Notes: a model not told the origin generated them from the sequence alone. Numbered from the stretch's first letter, positions 38,106 to 48,097 are shown. The stretch is 64,000 bases of DNA from Colwellia sp. 12G3 (GCF_002836775.1 NZ_PJAQ01000009.1:62001-126000), one strand, 5' to 3'. Program-made: numbers and translations.

Positions 38106-38309
38106 ATGGTTTCATCAATTGATGGTAACGGCTCAGTAAGTAAAGTGTTACAACAACAGCGACAGCAAGTCGATAATCAGCAAGAAGAACAACGAGCTAA
38201 AGATCAGCAACAAGAAATTAATCGACAGGCGCAAGAAAATTCAGCCGCAGAGTCTAGACGAAATGATGCAGACAATCGTAAAGGTCGTTCTGTGGATTTA
38301 ACCGCTTAA
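38106..38309 (+). CDS. Small Gln-rich coiled-coil protein
   Basis: The 67-residue protein is preceded by a near-perfect Shine-Dalgarno, TAAGGAGGT, 6 bp before the ATG. It is extremely Gln-, Arg-, Asn- and Glu-rich (VLQQQRQQVDNQQEEQRAKD), predicted as a single charged helix, and starts with a flexible SSIDGNGSV stretch. No family is recognised. The strong ribosome binding site suggests high expression. Confidence 0.65.
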   Translation: MVSSIDGNGSVSKVLQQQRQQVDNQQEEQRAKDQQQEINRQAQENSAAESRRNDADNRKGRSVDLTA

Positions 38310-38349
38310 CTCATTCAGGTTCAATGCAAGTGTTTTAACCGTGATGCGG

Positions 38350-38661
38350 CTATTGGTTGGCTTGTTTTTTCCTAAAAAGAAAGGCTTTATCGCAAGCAGG
38401 TAATTCATAAAAAAGTGGTGCGCCATTTATCCTGTTGCCGTTATAAGCCTTAGCTTCTATTTTGCAGGCTGATTCGCTCTTTTTAAATTTTTGACGACAT
38501 TCCTGATAAATTTCACTTCTTCTTGGCTTTAATGCAATTTTTCTGGCAGCTTCACAAGCTTTATCCAGTTCTATTTGCTCTGAGTTATGAGCAAAAGCCA
38601 CTGAAAATAAGCTATTGACGACGATGACCAATGTAAACAAGAGAAATAAATTGGGTTGCAT
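38350..38661 (-). CDS. Small secreted cysteine-containing protein
   Basis: I start at the ATG at 38661 (MQPNLFLLF...), which has AAGGA 7 bp upstream; the longer frame to 38721 adds 20 unlikely residues. A signal peptide ends near SVAFAH (about residue 24). The mature domain of about 80 residues has four cysteines (KACEAAR, YQECRQK, SACKIEA, LPACDKA), probably two disulfides. No family is recognised. Confidence 0.6.
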   Translation of the reverse strand: MQPNLFLLFTLVIVVNSLFSVAFAHNSEQIELDKACEAARKIALKPRRSEIYQECRQKFKKSESACKIEAKAYNGNRINGAPLFYELPACDKAFLFRKKQANQ

Positions 38662-38876
38662 ATTGGGTTCCTTGTAATAAGTATTAACACTTACATTATT
38701 GTTGTTTAAGAAAGTGGACACGTCTAGTTAGTAATAATTTAATAAAGTTATAATTAAGACAAGTAAAAGTTGGTTTTTTGGCAAAGGCTTATCTACAGTT
38801 ATCATTAAAGCACACATGTTTTTATCATAATAAAGTACTAAATAATAATTTAGTCAGGGGTTAAAAGGAATATCAT

Positions 38877-39311
38877 ATGCAGAGCCTAAAAATTCAAGAA
38901 TATATGAATCACTATCCAGTCACTTTTACCGAAAGCATGTCCGTTGATGAAGCTTCATTACGTTTCTTAAAAACGAAGCAAATTGGTGGTCCGGTAATTG
39001 ATCAAAACTATAAAGTACTTGGTTTTATTTCAGAAGGTGATGTTTTAAAGAAAATGTTAGAAACCCTCTATTTCAATGAAAATGTAGCGAATGTTAAGGA
39101 TATTATGCGTAAGGAGGTACTTTCAGTTAAACCATACGATAGTATTATTGAGTTGGGACAAGCCATGATAAGAGATAAACCCAAAGTGTACCCTGTGATT
39201 GATGACGACGGAAATTTACTTGGTACTATCTCTCGAAATGAGGTTTTACAAGCTTGTTATAAATACGGTAGGGCAAGGACCTCTATTGAGAAGGAACATG
39301 CGGCGGTGTGA
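38877..39311 (+). CDS. CBS-domain-pair protein
   Basis: The 144-residue protein consists of two CBS domains (about 5-60 and 72-130): MNHYPVTFTESMSVDEASLRF...GGPVIDQ...GFISEGDVL and MRKEVLSVKPYDSIIELGQAM...YPVIDDDGNLLGTISRNEVL. Stand-alone CBS pairs bind adenine nucleotides and act as energy sensors or regulators. AAAAGGAATATC precedes the ATG. A terminator follows after 23 bp. Confidence 0.9.
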   Translation: MQSLKIQEYMNHYPVTFTESMSVDEASLRFLKTKQIGGPVIDQNYKVLGFISEGDVLKKMLETLYFNENVANVKDIMRKEVLSVKPYDSIIELGQAMIRDKPKVYPVIDDDGNLLGTISRNEVLQACYKYGRARTSIEKEHAAV

Positions 39312-39334
39312 TTTTGATAGGGAAATTTAAATTT

Positions 39335-39357
39335 AAAGGAGCTGTGGAGCTCCTTTT
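39335..39357 (+). terminator. Terminator after the CBS protein gene
   Basis: AAAGGAGCT and AGCTCCTTT form a perfect 9-bp stem around GTGG, followed by a T. Confidence 0.88.
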
Positions 39358-39450
39358 GTGTATTCAAGAGTTTATTTATAATGCTTTACTCGCTGTATTT
39401 ATCGTTTATTACTGTTAAAATATTCTTTTTATTTTCTATCCGAGTTTGTT

Positions 39451-42400
39451 TTGTCTGTTTCAATTGATTCTGCGATTACGTTATTTTCCCATCTACAAAG
39501 CCTTTTTGAATTACTGCCTCAAGTAAAAAATTGTGATGCAGTACGCTTTAAAAAAAGGTTAATGAACCTTAAAAAATTAATTGCTCAAGAGGCGAGGGGC
39601 AAGTCACCCAATGAATTAGCGACTTTGCCGCTATCAGCAAAACAAATGAAGTTGCTTGAGCCATTACAACAACACATCCTCAAATCTATTCAAGATAAAC
39701 AGCAAAAAATTAAAAACTTACCCAAGATTACTTATCCTGATGGCTTACCTATTTCAGATAATGCTGCGCAGATTTCCGCGGCTATTGAAGCTAATCAAGT
39801 GGTTATTATTGCCGGTGAAACGGGATCAGGAAAAACGACACAAATTCCCAAAATTTGTCTGGCACTCGGTCGTGGTGTTGATGGACTGATTGGTCATACT
39901 CAGCCTAGGCGAATTGCGGCACGAACGGTTGCTAATCGTATCGCAGAGGAGTTAGGCACGACAGTAGGTGAGCAAGTTGGCTATAAAGTTCGTTTTAATG
40001 ACCAAGTTAGCGAACAAAGTTATATCAAATTGATGACTGATGGTATTTTACTGGCTGAAATGCAAAGGGATCGGTTATTACTTAAATACGACACAATTAT
40101 TATTGATGAAGCTCATGAGCGTAGTTTAAATATCGATTTTATTTTGGGCTATTTAAAACAAATCCTAGTAAAACGACCAGACCTTAAGTTGATCATTACG
40201 TCGGCGACTATTGACCCGCAACGATTTGCGAAACACTTTTCCAGTAAAAGTGGGATTCCTGCGCCTGTTATTGAAGTCTCAGGTAGAACATTCCCTGTTG
40301 AAATGCGCTATCGACCACTAAATGATCGTATGGTGACCGATGAGGACGATCAATCCCCTCAGGACGTAGATATTATTAGTGGTATTTTGTCGGCTGTCGA
40401 TGAGCTGAGTGAATGTGGCCAAGGAGATATTCTTGTATTCCTCAATGGTGAACGTGAAATACGTGATACCGCAGCTGCACTAACTAAAGCCAATTTACGC
40501 CATACCAATATTTTGCCGCTTTATGCCCGTTTAACCGTTAGTGAGCAGAATCAAATATTCAAACCTCATAGTGGACGAAACATTGTCTTGGCAACAAACG
40601 TTGCTGAAACCAGTTTAACGGTACCAGGTATTAAGTACGTTATTGATCCCGGTACGGCGCGTATTTCACGTTACAGTTATCGAACTAAAGTACAGCGTTT
40701 ACCTATTGAGCCGGTTTCACAGGCCAGTGCTAATCAACGCTCTGGTCGTTGTGGACGTGTTTCTGAAGGTATTTGTATTCGTCTTTATTCTGAGGATGAC
40801 TATAAAAGTCGTGCAGAATTTACAGATCCTGAAATTTTACGCACCAATTTAGCTACCGTTATATTGCAAATGCATGCGCTAGACTTAGGTGATATTGCTA
40901 ATTTTCCTTTTGTTGAAGCTCCAGATAATCGAAACATCACCGATGGTGTGCGTTTATTAGAAGAAATAGCAGCCGTTGAAAGCCTAAGTAACTCTAACAG
41001 CAGTACGGATAAAGATAAGTCGACTAAAGGTAAACAGTCTACAACAGCAACACAATTGACAAAATCAGGGCGTTTGTTAGCAAAATTCCCGATAGATCCA
41101 CGTTTGGCTAAAATGGTTATTACTGCCATTGAATTTGGCTGTATAGAGCAAATACTAATAATTGTTAGCGCCTTGAGTATTCAAGACCCACGCGAAAGGC
41201 CACATGAAAAACAACAACTAAGTGATGAAAAGCATAATCGCTTTAAAAATAAAACGTCTGATTTTATAAGCTTACTTAATCTGTGGCAGTATATTAACGT
41301 TCAGAAAAAAGATCTAACACAAAATCAGTTTCGCAAACTATGCCAGCGTGAGTACCTATCTTATGTACGCTTACGTGAATGGCAAGATATTTTCAGTCAA
41401 TTAAAACTCACCTTAAAAGAACAAAATATAGCACTCACATCTGTAGATTATCGTTTTTCAATGCCAAGTGGTCAGCAAGCTCAAGAAGTAGGCTCAGCAG
41501 TTGATAAGGAAAAAGAAAGTGAGCAAGACTCCGTATTAACACCTGTGCATCAAGCATTATTATCGGGTTTACTGAGTCATATCGGTCAACAAGATGAAAA
41601 CCGCGAGTATAAAGGCGCGCGCGGTATGAAATTTTTTATATTCCCAGGCTCAGCGCTCACTAAAAAGTCACCCAAGTGGTTAATGTCGGCTGAATTAGTG
41701 GAAACGAGCAGGTTATTTGCTCGTATGAATGCCAAAATCGACCCTTTGTGGCTTGAACCGCTGGCGCAACATCTTGTTAAGCGAAATTACAGTGAACCGC
41801 ATTGGGAGAAAAAACAAGGCGCGGTAATGGCCTTTGAACAGGTGACTCTCTATGGTTTGAGTATTGTCACCAAACGTAAAATTAATTTCAATACCATTGA
41901 ACCCGCAACTTGTCGTGAGATATTTATTCGAGAAGCACTTGTTAATGGTGACTGCGTCATTAAAGAAAAGTTCTTAAGCAAAAATCAGCAATTGGTAGAA
42001 AGCATAGAAGAGCTTGAACAAAAAGCGCGTCGAAGAGACTTTTTAATTGACGAGCAACACTTGGTTGATTTTTACAGTGGAAAATTGCCTGATACTATTG
42101 TTTGTCAGCGTAGTTTTCTTGCTTGGTGGAAAAAAGCCAAACAAGAAAATGCGTCGTTACTCGATTTTACTAAAGCGTTTTTATTGAATGAATCAGTCGA
42201 TGAGTTAAGTGCTACCGACTACCCAGACTTTTGGCAACAAGACCGTATTACGCTACCGTTGACTTATCATTTTAGTCCAGGTGATATTGATGATGGTATC
42301 AGCGTAATTATACCTATCGCCTTATTGAATCAAGTACAAGATATGGGCTTTGATTGGTTGATCCCCGCATTACGAGATGATCTTGCTATCGCTTTAATTA

Positions 42401-43596
42401 AAGCATTGCCTAAAACACTCAGACGTAACTTTGTCCCAGCACCCAACTATGCGCAAGCGTGTGTAGCGGCAATGCCCGCTGAGCAGGGAAGTTTGCAACA
42501 AGCGTTAGCAAAGCAACTATTGCGGATGACAGGCGTTCGATTACCAGAAGAAGCTTGGCAAGACATTTCTCTGCCAGTGCACTTAACCATGAACTTTCAA
42601 GTGGTAGATGATAAAGGCGACCTATTAAAGCAGGGTAGAGACCTTAATGAGCTGAAAGCTGAGCTACAAGGTAAGGTTAAGGCATCAATTAAGAAAGTCG
42701 CTGAAAAAGGCATTGAGCAAGCTGATTTAACTCAATGGGATTTTGGTGCATTACCTAAAGGTTATGAAAAGAAAATTGCCAATATTACCATAAAAGCTTT
42801 CCCTGCTTTAGTGGATCATCAAAGTAGCGTGGCTATTGAGCTTTTTGAGCAAGAGCAACATGCGCAGGAAGCGATGTTAAAAGGGATCAGCCGACTGATA
42901 TTGTTGAATATCCCAACGCCATTAAAATATTTACAGGAAAAACTGCCTAATAAAGCCAAATTGGGCTTGTATTTTAATCCTTTTGGTTCTATCAATGATC
43001 TTTTACAAGACTGTATTCAAGGGGCATGTTTGTCTTTGGTACAGCAATTTTCTCAGCAACAAAACAATGGTCAGCTTCCTCGAGAAGAAAAACAATTTTC
43101 ACAGTGTTGTGATTATGTCAGAGCTGAAATAGCTGATTGTGTGTTAACTGCAGCGATTAAAGTTGAACGTGCGTTAACTTTACGTCATGAAGTGACTAAA
43201 AAAATGAAAGGGAGTGTGCCTTTAAATGTTATCCAATCTCATGGTGATATTAAACAGCAATGCGAGCAGTTAGTGTTCAAAGGTTTTGTCAGTAACTCGG
43301 GTTTAAGTAAACTTGATGATATTATTAGATATTTACAAGGAATGTTACGTCGTTTAGAAAAATTGCCAAGTGATCCTAACCAAGATAGGCTAAAACTTAT
43401 TGAAGTAAATAAAGTTAATGAGTTGTATCAAGTTATTATGGGTAAACAAAGAAAAGATAAACCGATAGAGAGTGAATTACTCGCTACGCGTTGGCTGATT
43501 GAAGAGCTTAGGATTTCATTGTTTGCACAAAATTTAGGTACCTCTGCCCCCATATCAGCTAAGCGAATTTTAAATCACTTAAAAGGTTTCGCTTAA
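39451..43596 (+). CDS. hrpA: ATP-dependent RNA helicase HrpA
   Basis: HrpA is a DEAH-box RNA helicase linked to mRNA processing and rescue of stalled ribosomes. The 1,381 residues have Walker A GETGSGKTT at 122-130, DEAH at 219-222, SATI and the HA2/OB-fold and long C-terminal domains; E. coli HrpA has 1,300 residues. Extra low-complexity loops lie near 508-530 and about 690-705. The only plausible start is the TTG at 39451 with a weak GAG upstream; the next ATG would cut into the N-terminal domain. Element B begins 4 bp after the stop. Confidence 0.95.
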   Translation: MSVSIDSAITLFSHLQSLFELLPQVKNCDAVRFKKRLMNLKKLIAQEARGKSPNELATLPLSAKQMKLLEPLQQHILKSIQDKQQKIKNLPKITYPDGLPISDNAAQISAAIEANQVVIIAGETGSGKTTQIPKICLALGRGVDGLIGHTQPRRIAARTVANRIAEELGTTVGEQVGYKVRFNDQVSEQSYIKLMTDGILLAEMQRDRLLLKYDTIIIDEAHERSLNIDFILGYLKQILVKRPDLKLIITSATIDPQRFAKHFSSKSGIPAPVIEVSGRTFPVEMRYRPLNDRMVTDEDDQSPQDVDIISGILSAVDELSECGQGDILVFLNGEREIRDTAAALTKANLRHTNILPLYARLTVSEQNQIFKPHSGRNIVLATNVAETSLTVPGIKYVIDPGTARISRYSYRTKVQRLPIEPVSQASANQRSGRCGRVSEGICIRLYSEDDYKSRAEFTDPEILRTNLATVILQMHALDLGDIANFPFVEAPDNRNITDGVRLLEEIAAVESLSNSNSSTDKDKSTKGKQSTTATQLTKSGRLLAKFPIDPRLAKMVITAIEFGCIEQILIIVSALSIQDPRERPHEKQQLSDEKHNRFKNKTSDFISLLNLWQYINVQKKDLTQNQFRKLCQREYLSYVRLREWQDIFSQLKLTLKEQNIALTSVDYRFSMPSGQQAQEVGSAVDKEKESEQDSVLTPVHQALLSGLLSHIGQQDENREYKGARGMKFFIFPGSALTKKSPKWLMSAELVETSRLFARMNAKIDPLWLEPLAQHLVKRNYSEPHWEKKQGAVMAFEQVTLYGLSIVTKRKINFNTIEPATCREIFIREALVNGDCVIKEKFLSKNQQLVESIEELEQKARRRDFLIDEQHLVDFYSGKLPDTIVCQRSFLAWWKKAKQENASLLDFTKAFLLNESVDELSATDYPDFWQQDRITLPLTYHFSPGDIDDGISVIIPIALLNQVQDMGFDWLIPALRDDLAIALIKALPKTLRRNFVPAPNYAQACVAAMPAEQGSLQQALAKQLLRMTGVRLPEEAWQDISLPVHLTMNFQVVDDKGDLLKQGRDLNELKAELQGKVKASIKKVAEKGIEQADLTQWDFGALPKGYEKKIANITIKAFPALVDHQSSVAIELFEQEQHAQEAMLKGISRLILLNIPTPLKYLQEKLPNKAKLGLYFNPFGSINDLLQDCIQGACLSLVQQFSQQQNNGQLPREEKQFSQCCDYVRAEIADCVLTAAIKVERALTLRHEVTKKMKGSVPLNVIQSHGDIKQQCEQLVFKGFVSNSGLSKLDDIIRYLQGMLRRLEKLPSDPNQDRLKLIEVNKVNELYQVIMGKQRKDKPIESELLATRWLIEELRISLFAQNLGTSAPISAKRILNHLKGFA

Positions 43597-43599
43597 TTT

Positions 43600-43865
43600 A
43601 TACCAAGTTGATTAAGTTCTTTCCCACTCAGCGAGAATTAAAAGGCTTAGAGACAAGGCATTGATTGATGAGAATGGTTATTCCCTTCTCAAAATCAATA
43701 ACGATGTGTGTAAGCCTTTTAAACTCGCCCTTGGGAACTTACTCGATGCCCATTAACTTCGTTAAATTAATTTGATTTAGAGTGACTAAACCGAAATGAA
43801 TTTTCCTTGTTATTGAACATCGAGTATAGCTCTGAGTTGGGAAGAAATTTTATCAAATTGGTATT
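43600..43865. repeat. Structured intergenic repeat with terminal inverted repeats (element B)
   Basis: The left end ATACCAAGTTGATTAAGTTC and the right end, on the reverse strand, ATACCAATTTGATAAAATTT, continue inward (...CCCACTCAG / ...CCCAACTCAG) as an imperfect terminal repeat of about 36 bp. ATTAAAAGGCTTA pairs with TAAGCCTTTTAA around the 49-bp core at 43655-43703, and ACTCGATG pairs with CATCGAGT further right. It is 266 bp long, non-coding, and related to element A through the core only. Confidence 0.85.
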
Positions 43866-43919
43866 AAACTATAAAAGTGTATGTATTGACGGAATTTTCA
43901 AACTTAAATAATTATACAG

Positions 43920-43955
43920 CCGTTATCATTCAAGCGCTTCTTTGATTGGTAACGG
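43920..43955. repeat. Short imperfect palindrome beside element B
   Basis: CCGTTATCATTCAAG and CTTTGATTGGTAACGG face each other as an imperfect inverted repeat of about 36 bp. On the reverse strand the right side continues as TATACCCGTTACC, similar to the TATACCCG end of element A. It may be a decayed relative or an end fragment. Confidence 0.4.
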
Positions 43956-44050
43956 GTATATATGTTCACTTATTTACAGCAGTTAGTTGACACTACTGTC
44001 TTTGCTCAGTATAAATAATAAGGTTATAAATAGTCTGCTTGGGAGGGCAA

Positions 44051-44350
44051 ATGAAAGGTTTTGATGATAAACGTGATTTTTACCGGATGATGTTAAATAG
44101 TGACGTTACGGTTACCGTGATAGATGACGAAGTAAACAGTCAACTTTCTGCTACCTGTCGAGACTTAAGTGCGACAGGAATGGCATTTGAAATCGAGCAT
44201 CCATTAGCCATTTCCACACAGGTAAGAGTGAAAGTAGACTCAGCTGGCAGTCAGGTGCAAGCACTTGATATTAGTGGCAGAGTGGTTCGTATTGAAGAAG
44301 AAAGCAATAATTGTTATCTCATCGGTATCACCATCGAAGAAATCGACTAA
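44051..44350 (+). CDS. PilZ-domain protein
   Basis: I start at the ATG at 44051, preceded by GGGAGGG; the frame also reads from a TTG at 44039, which overlaps that site. The roughly 99 residues contain an arginine-bearing N-terminal stretch (DDKRDFYRM) and DLSATGMAFE, corresponding to the RxxxR and (D/N)xSxxG motifs of PilZ domains that bind cyclic di-GMP, though the first motif is spaced loosely. Stand-alone PilZ proteins often modulate motility or surface attachment. A terminator follows the gene. Confidence 0.85.
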   Translation: MKGFDDKRDFYRMMLNSDVTVTVIDDEVNSQLSATCRDLSATGMAFEIEHPLAISTQVRVKVDSAGSQVQALDISGRVVRIEEESNNCYLIGITIEEID

Positions 44351-44375
44351 CGAGCATACTCTAATCTCTATATAG

Positions 44376-44403
44376 AAAAAGCCAGATTAAGTTCTGGCTT
44401 TTT
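44376..44403. terminator. Bidirectional terminator between the PilZ gene and rlmI
   Basis: AAAAAGCCAGA and TCTGGCTTTTT form a perfect 11-bp stem with a 6-nt loop and T runs on both strands, between two convergent genes. Confidence 0.9.
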
Positions 44404-44468
44404 GCTTTTCAGTTTTAATTTTTCAGATTAGACCGCTAAAGTGCAGGGATAAACTGACTATTATCTTA

Positions 44469-45659
44469 CTATTCAACTTGGCAAACTAAACCTTTTAAAT
44501 AATAACCTTCAGGGTAATTAGAAGAAATAGGATGATCTGCAGCTTGTTGCAAACGTTCAACGAAATAAGCTTTTCTTTTCGCATCTAAGGCGGCATCAGC
44601 AACAACTTTTTGAAATAAACTTGCTTCCATTAAACCTGAGCAAGAGAATGTTAACAATAAACCGCCAGGATTTAATAACTGCATGGCTACCATATTGATG
44701 TCTTTATAGCCACGACAGGCACCTGTTAATTGCGCTTTCGATTCAACAAACTTAGGTGGATCAAGGATTATCATATCAAAGGTACGTTTTTCTTCACGGT
44801 ATCTTCGCAATAATTTAAATACATCTTCTTTAACGAAAGAAACATTAGCATCCGATAGACCGTTTAAGGCAAGGTTACGTTCGCCCATATCCAGCGCAGC
44901 TTGCGATACATCAACATTAATTACCTCTTTGGCATTATTTGCCGCACAGTGCAATGCGAATGTACTGGTATATGAAAAGCAATTTAATACTGTTTTGTCT
45001 TTGGCAAATTTACCTGCAGCAAGCCTTGAGTCACGTTGGTCTAGATAAAAACCTGTTTTATGACCTGTGGCTATATCAACATGGATTTTTATGCCGTGTT
45101 CTTCAATGATACATTCTGTTGAATCTTGCGGCTCTGTTAACCAACCAGTAACAGGCTCTAAGCCTTCTTTTTTACGCACATCAACATCTGAACGTTCATA
45201 AATATGACAACCTGGGTAAAGCTCTGTTAAGCAGTTTACAATGGTATAGCGATGAAAATCTGCACCAGCGCTAAGTAACTGACATACGATGAACTTATCA
45301 TATATATCAATAGTTACACCGGGTAAACCATCCGATTCACCAGCAATTAAGCGATAACCGGTTAAGTTTCCTTGGGCAATAAACCAATCACGTCGTGCTT
45401 GAGCACTTTGTAACTTAGCAAGGAAAAAATCACGATTAATTTCTTCATGCTCGTCAAAGCTCCAAACTCGAATTCTTATTTGAGATTCAGGTGAATACGC
45501 ACCTTTTGCTAACCAATTACCTTTACTATCGAATACATCAACAGTATCGCCAAGCATAGGGTTACCTTTGATTTTGTTTACTGCTTTCGAAAAAATCCAC
45601 GGGTGTTTACGTAATAAAGATTTTTCACGACCAACATTTAAAGAAATTCTTGCTGACAT
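44469..45659 (-). CDS. rlmI: 23S rRNA (cytosine-1962-C5)-methyltransferase RlmI
   Basis: RlmI methylates C1962 of 23S rRNA using S-adenosylmethionine. The 396 residues match E. coli RlmI (396), with an N-terminal PUA domain ([14 protein letters not shown]...), a central domain ([13 protein letters not shown]), and a SAM-binding Rossmann fold carrying [15 protein letters not shown] and the motif [19 protein letters not shown] is a family hallmark. The gene is divergent from acyP. Confidence 0.95.
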   Translation of the reverse strand: MSARISLNVGREKSLLRKHPWIFSKAVNKIKGNPMLGDTVDVFDSKGNWLAKGAYSPESQIRIRVWSFDEHEEINRDFFLAKLQSAQARRDWFIAQGNLTGYRLIAGESDGLPGVTIDIYDKFIVCQLLSAGADFHRYTIVNCLTELYPGCHIYERSDVDVRKKEGLEPVTGWLTEPQDSTECIIEEHGIKIHVDIATGHKTGFYLDQRDSRLAAGKFAKDKTVLNCFSYTSTFALHCAANNAKEVINVDVSQAALDMGERNLALNGLSDANVSFVKEDVFKLLRRYREEKRTFDMIILDPPKFVESKAQLTGACRGYKDINMVAMQLLNPGGLLLTFSCSGLMEASLFQKVVADAALDAKRKAYFVERLQQAADHPISSNYPEGYYLKGLVCQVE

Positions 45660-45811
45660 AGGTCTATACTTACTTTTGATGAATAAATAACGTCGTAATA
45701 AATAAAACGTTAGTTACTCTGTGAAAGAGGAATTTGCGCCGATTCTAGTCAATGACAGGCTTAGGTGCAAACTTTACTGATAATAATACCGATTTAAGAA
45801 GAGAAACATGT

Positions 45812-46081
45812 ATGAATGTTAGCTATATTGCGCATATTTCAGGTAGGGTACAAGGGGTTTATTTTAGAGCCTCGTCTCAGCAACAAGCCATTGAATATAG
45901 TTTAAGTGGTTATGCACGTAATTTAGCCGATGGCGATGTTGAAGTATTACTGTGCGGTGAACAAGAGAATATTGATAAAATGCTTGCATGGCTCGCTCAA
46001 GGGCCTGAACAAGCAAAAGTGACGGGCATTCAACATAAACAAATCCCTTGGACAGAGCATCACTTCTTCTCTATCGGTTAA
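45812..46081 (+). CDS. acyP: Acylphosphatase
   Basis: The enzyme of about 89 residues hydrolyses acyl phosphates. I start at the ATG at 45812 with AAGAAGAGA upstream, giving the normal family length; a longer frame from 45752 adds 20 unlikely residues. The catalytic arginine is Arg19 in GRVQGVYFRAS, and the asparagine is Asn37 in GYARNLADG. It is divergent from rlmI. Confidence 0.93.
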   Translation: MNVSYIAHISGRVQGVYFRASSQQQAIEYSLSGYARNLADGDVEVLLCGEQENIDKMLAWLAQGPEQAKVTGIQHKQIPWTEHHFFSIG

Positions 46082-46135
46082 ACCCTAAAGCCCTGCGCTT
46101 AAGTATTTGTCTTATCTATGATACGAACTGTTGTG

Positions 46136-46345
46136 TTATGGCTTTACAAAACTGAAGCGCTTTAGTGTTTTACCCTCTCGCGCTATAGTTTCATCAAACA
46201 TGGCTAACGGGCGTAGCCAAAGATCATCTTTATTCTCTGCAGGGTGATATACCACCATATATTCTTCAGTTTCACTGTGTCGAGCAAGATGAAGTACACG
46301 GTAGTAATTACCTTTAAAGTGTTGGTATATACCTAATTTTAACAT
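46136..46345 (-). CDS. DUF1653-family protein
   Basis: The 69-residue protein reads GIYQHFKGNYYRVLHLARHSETEE...VVYHPAENKDDLWLRPLAMF, the pattern of DUF1653, a short beta-rich domain of unknown function common in Proteobacteria. It lies 35 bp before the lipoprotein stop on the same strand and converges with acyP. Confidence 0.88.
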   Translation of the reverse strand: MLKLGIYQHFKGNYYRVLHLARHSETEEYMVVYHPAENKDDLWLRPLAMFDETIAREGKTLKRFSFVKP

Positions 46346-46380
46346 TATTTTATCTTATGAGTAATTTACAATAGTTATTT

Positions 46381-46827
46381 TTAAAAAGGGTCTTTTAATA
46401 CTTTATCAATAAACCACTTGCCATCACGTTGGACAATACCCAAGCGTTTAACATCTTTAATCCGATTGTCTTGATAATAACCATCAAAATAGATGGTTAT
46501 ATTCGCCTGACCTTTAAATTGTTCTCGTACTTTAACCCCAGCACTGTCTGGCTTTATTTCAACCTTATCGTAAGACATATTAAATAAGTGGCGAGCTACC
46601 GCACTTGATGTACGGTAATGGAGAATAAGTCGAGCTAACTTAGGATTACAAACAGAGGCGGCCTTTTCAATGTTTTTCTCATTATATAGGGCGTCAAAAA
46701 AAGCAATCGCAACGGTTTCTGGGTTATCAACCGTAGTGATTTTTTGTGGGTCATCTTCCCCACAAGCCGTTAATAAAAAAACGGAGCAAAATAACAGAGA
46801 ATAGAGAAAGGTTTTTAAATAGCGCAT
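46381..46827 (-). CDS. DUF4878-like lipoprotein
   Basis: The 148-residue protein has a lipobox LLTAC at about 18-22, then an NTF2-like domain: VAIAFFDALYNEKNIEKAASVC...VKRLGIVQRDGKWFIDKVL. This fits the DUF4878/lumazine-binding-like fold, usually of unknown function. The family call is by pattern only. It is just upstream of the DUF1653 gene and probably cotranscribed with it. Confidence 0.72.
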   Translation of the reverse strand: MRYLKTFLYSLLFCSVFLLTACGEDDPQKITTVDNPETVAIAFFDALYNEKNIEKAASVCNPKLARLILHYRTSSAVARHLFNMSYDKVEIKPDSAGVKVREQFKGQANITIYFDGYYQDNRIKDVKRLGIVQRDGKWFIDKVLKDPF

Positions 46828-46915
46828 TGAATTTTAGTCAGAAAAGTAAGCATTATTCTCAATAGTAACGTAATTGGTTTGCTAAAGTGAAGTTAAATCT
46901 CAGGGCTGATTAGCG

Positions 46916-46941
46916 AAAAAAGGCACCTAAGTGCCTTTTTT
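46916..46941 (-). terminator. Terminator after cysK
   Basis: AAAAAAGGCAC and GTGCCTTTTTT form a perfect 11-bp stem around a CTAA loop. On the minus strand it lies 31 bp past the cysK stop. Confidence 0.92.
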
Positions 46942-46972
46942 AAATATAAATATAAACTTGTTCAGTAATTAA

Positions 46973-47953
46973 TTACTGAACAAGTTCTTTATCGCTAAAG
47001 CTCTCAGTAAAAAGTGCACTTGATAAGTAACGTTCTGCTGAGCTTGGTAAAATCACTACAATATTCTTACCTTTGTTCTCTGGACGTTCAGCAAGACGCT
47101 TGGCTGCTACAACAGCTGCGCCAGATGATATGCCAGCAAGGATGCCTTCTTCTTTCATTAAGCGATGCGCCATTGCAAATGCATCATCATTTGATACTAG
47201 TTCAACAGCATCGACCATATCTAAATCTAAGTTGCCAGGAATAAAGCCAGCACCAATCCCTTGAATTTTATGAGGGCCGGGAGTTAACTTTTCACCAGCA
47301 AGGGCTTGAGTAATCACTGGAGAGTCTATAGGCTCAACAGCAACAGTAGTGATTGCTTTGCCTTTAGTGAGTTTAATATAACGACTTGTACCGGTAAGTG
47401 TACCGCCAGTACCAACACCGGCAACAAAGATATCGATGTTGCCATCAGTATCGTTCCAGATTTCTGGACCAGTAGTTTCTTCGTGAATTTTAGGGTTAGC
47501 TGGGTTATCAAACTGACCTAATAAAACATATTTTTCTGGATCTGAATCTTTAAGCTCTTGAGCTTTAGCTATAGCGCCACCCATGCCTTTAGCACCATCG
47601 GTAAGTTCAACCTTTGCACCTAAAGCGATAAGTAATTTACGACGTTCTAAGCTCATAGTGCTCGGCATTGTCAGCGTTATGCCATAACCGCGTGCAGCAG
47701 CAACAAACGCTAATGCGATACCTGTATTTCCACTTGTAGGCTCAACAATTTCTTTTCCAGGTTTTAATAAACCTTTTTCTTCAGCATCCCAAACCATGCT
47801 TGCGCCAATACGACACTTAACACTGAAACTCGGGTTTCTTGCTTCAATTTTGGCATAAACATTAGCGCCATTTTCAGCACCAATCACGCGGTTTAATTTG
47901 ACTAGTGGTGTGTTACCAATGGTTGTAGTGTTGTCTTCGAAAATTTTAGACAT
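46973..47953 (-). CDS. cysK: Cysteine synthase A (O-acetylserine sulfhydrylase)
   Basis: CysK makes L-cysteine from O-acetylserine and sulfide, the final step of the pathway started by the cys genes at 6-11 kb. The 326 residues carry the PLP lysine at Lys46 in [10 protein letters not shown] and the substrate loop TSGNTG at 73-78. VGTGGTLTG and GISSGAAV bind the cofactor phosphate and are conserved. It is transcribed alone, with its own terminator. Confidence 0.96.
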   Translation of the reverse strand: MSKIFEDNTTTIGNTPLVKLNRVIGAENGANVYAKIEARNPSFSVKCRIGASMVWDAEEKGLLKPGKEIVEPTSGNTGIALAFVAAARGYGITLTMPSTMSLERRKLLIALGAKVELTDGAKGMGGAIAKAQELKDSDPEKYVLLGQFDNPANPKIHEETTGPEIWNDTDGNIDIFVAGVGTGGTLTGTSRYIKLTKGKAITTVAVEPIDSPVITQALAGEKLTPGPHKIQGIGAGFIPGNLDLDMVDAVELVSNDDAFAMAHRLMKEEGILAGISSGAAVVAAKRLAERPENKGKNIVVILPSSAERYLSSALFTESFSDKELVQ

Positions 47954-48097
47954 TTTGGATCCTGTAAATTAGTTACGTTAATTAGCGTAAGAGTAGCTAG
48001 TTGTTATAAAAAAAGAAGTGATATTTTGTTATAACTTATATTGCTATTTAGCAAAAAGTTTAAAAAACTCATTTCTGTATATTACATCAAAGTTAAG

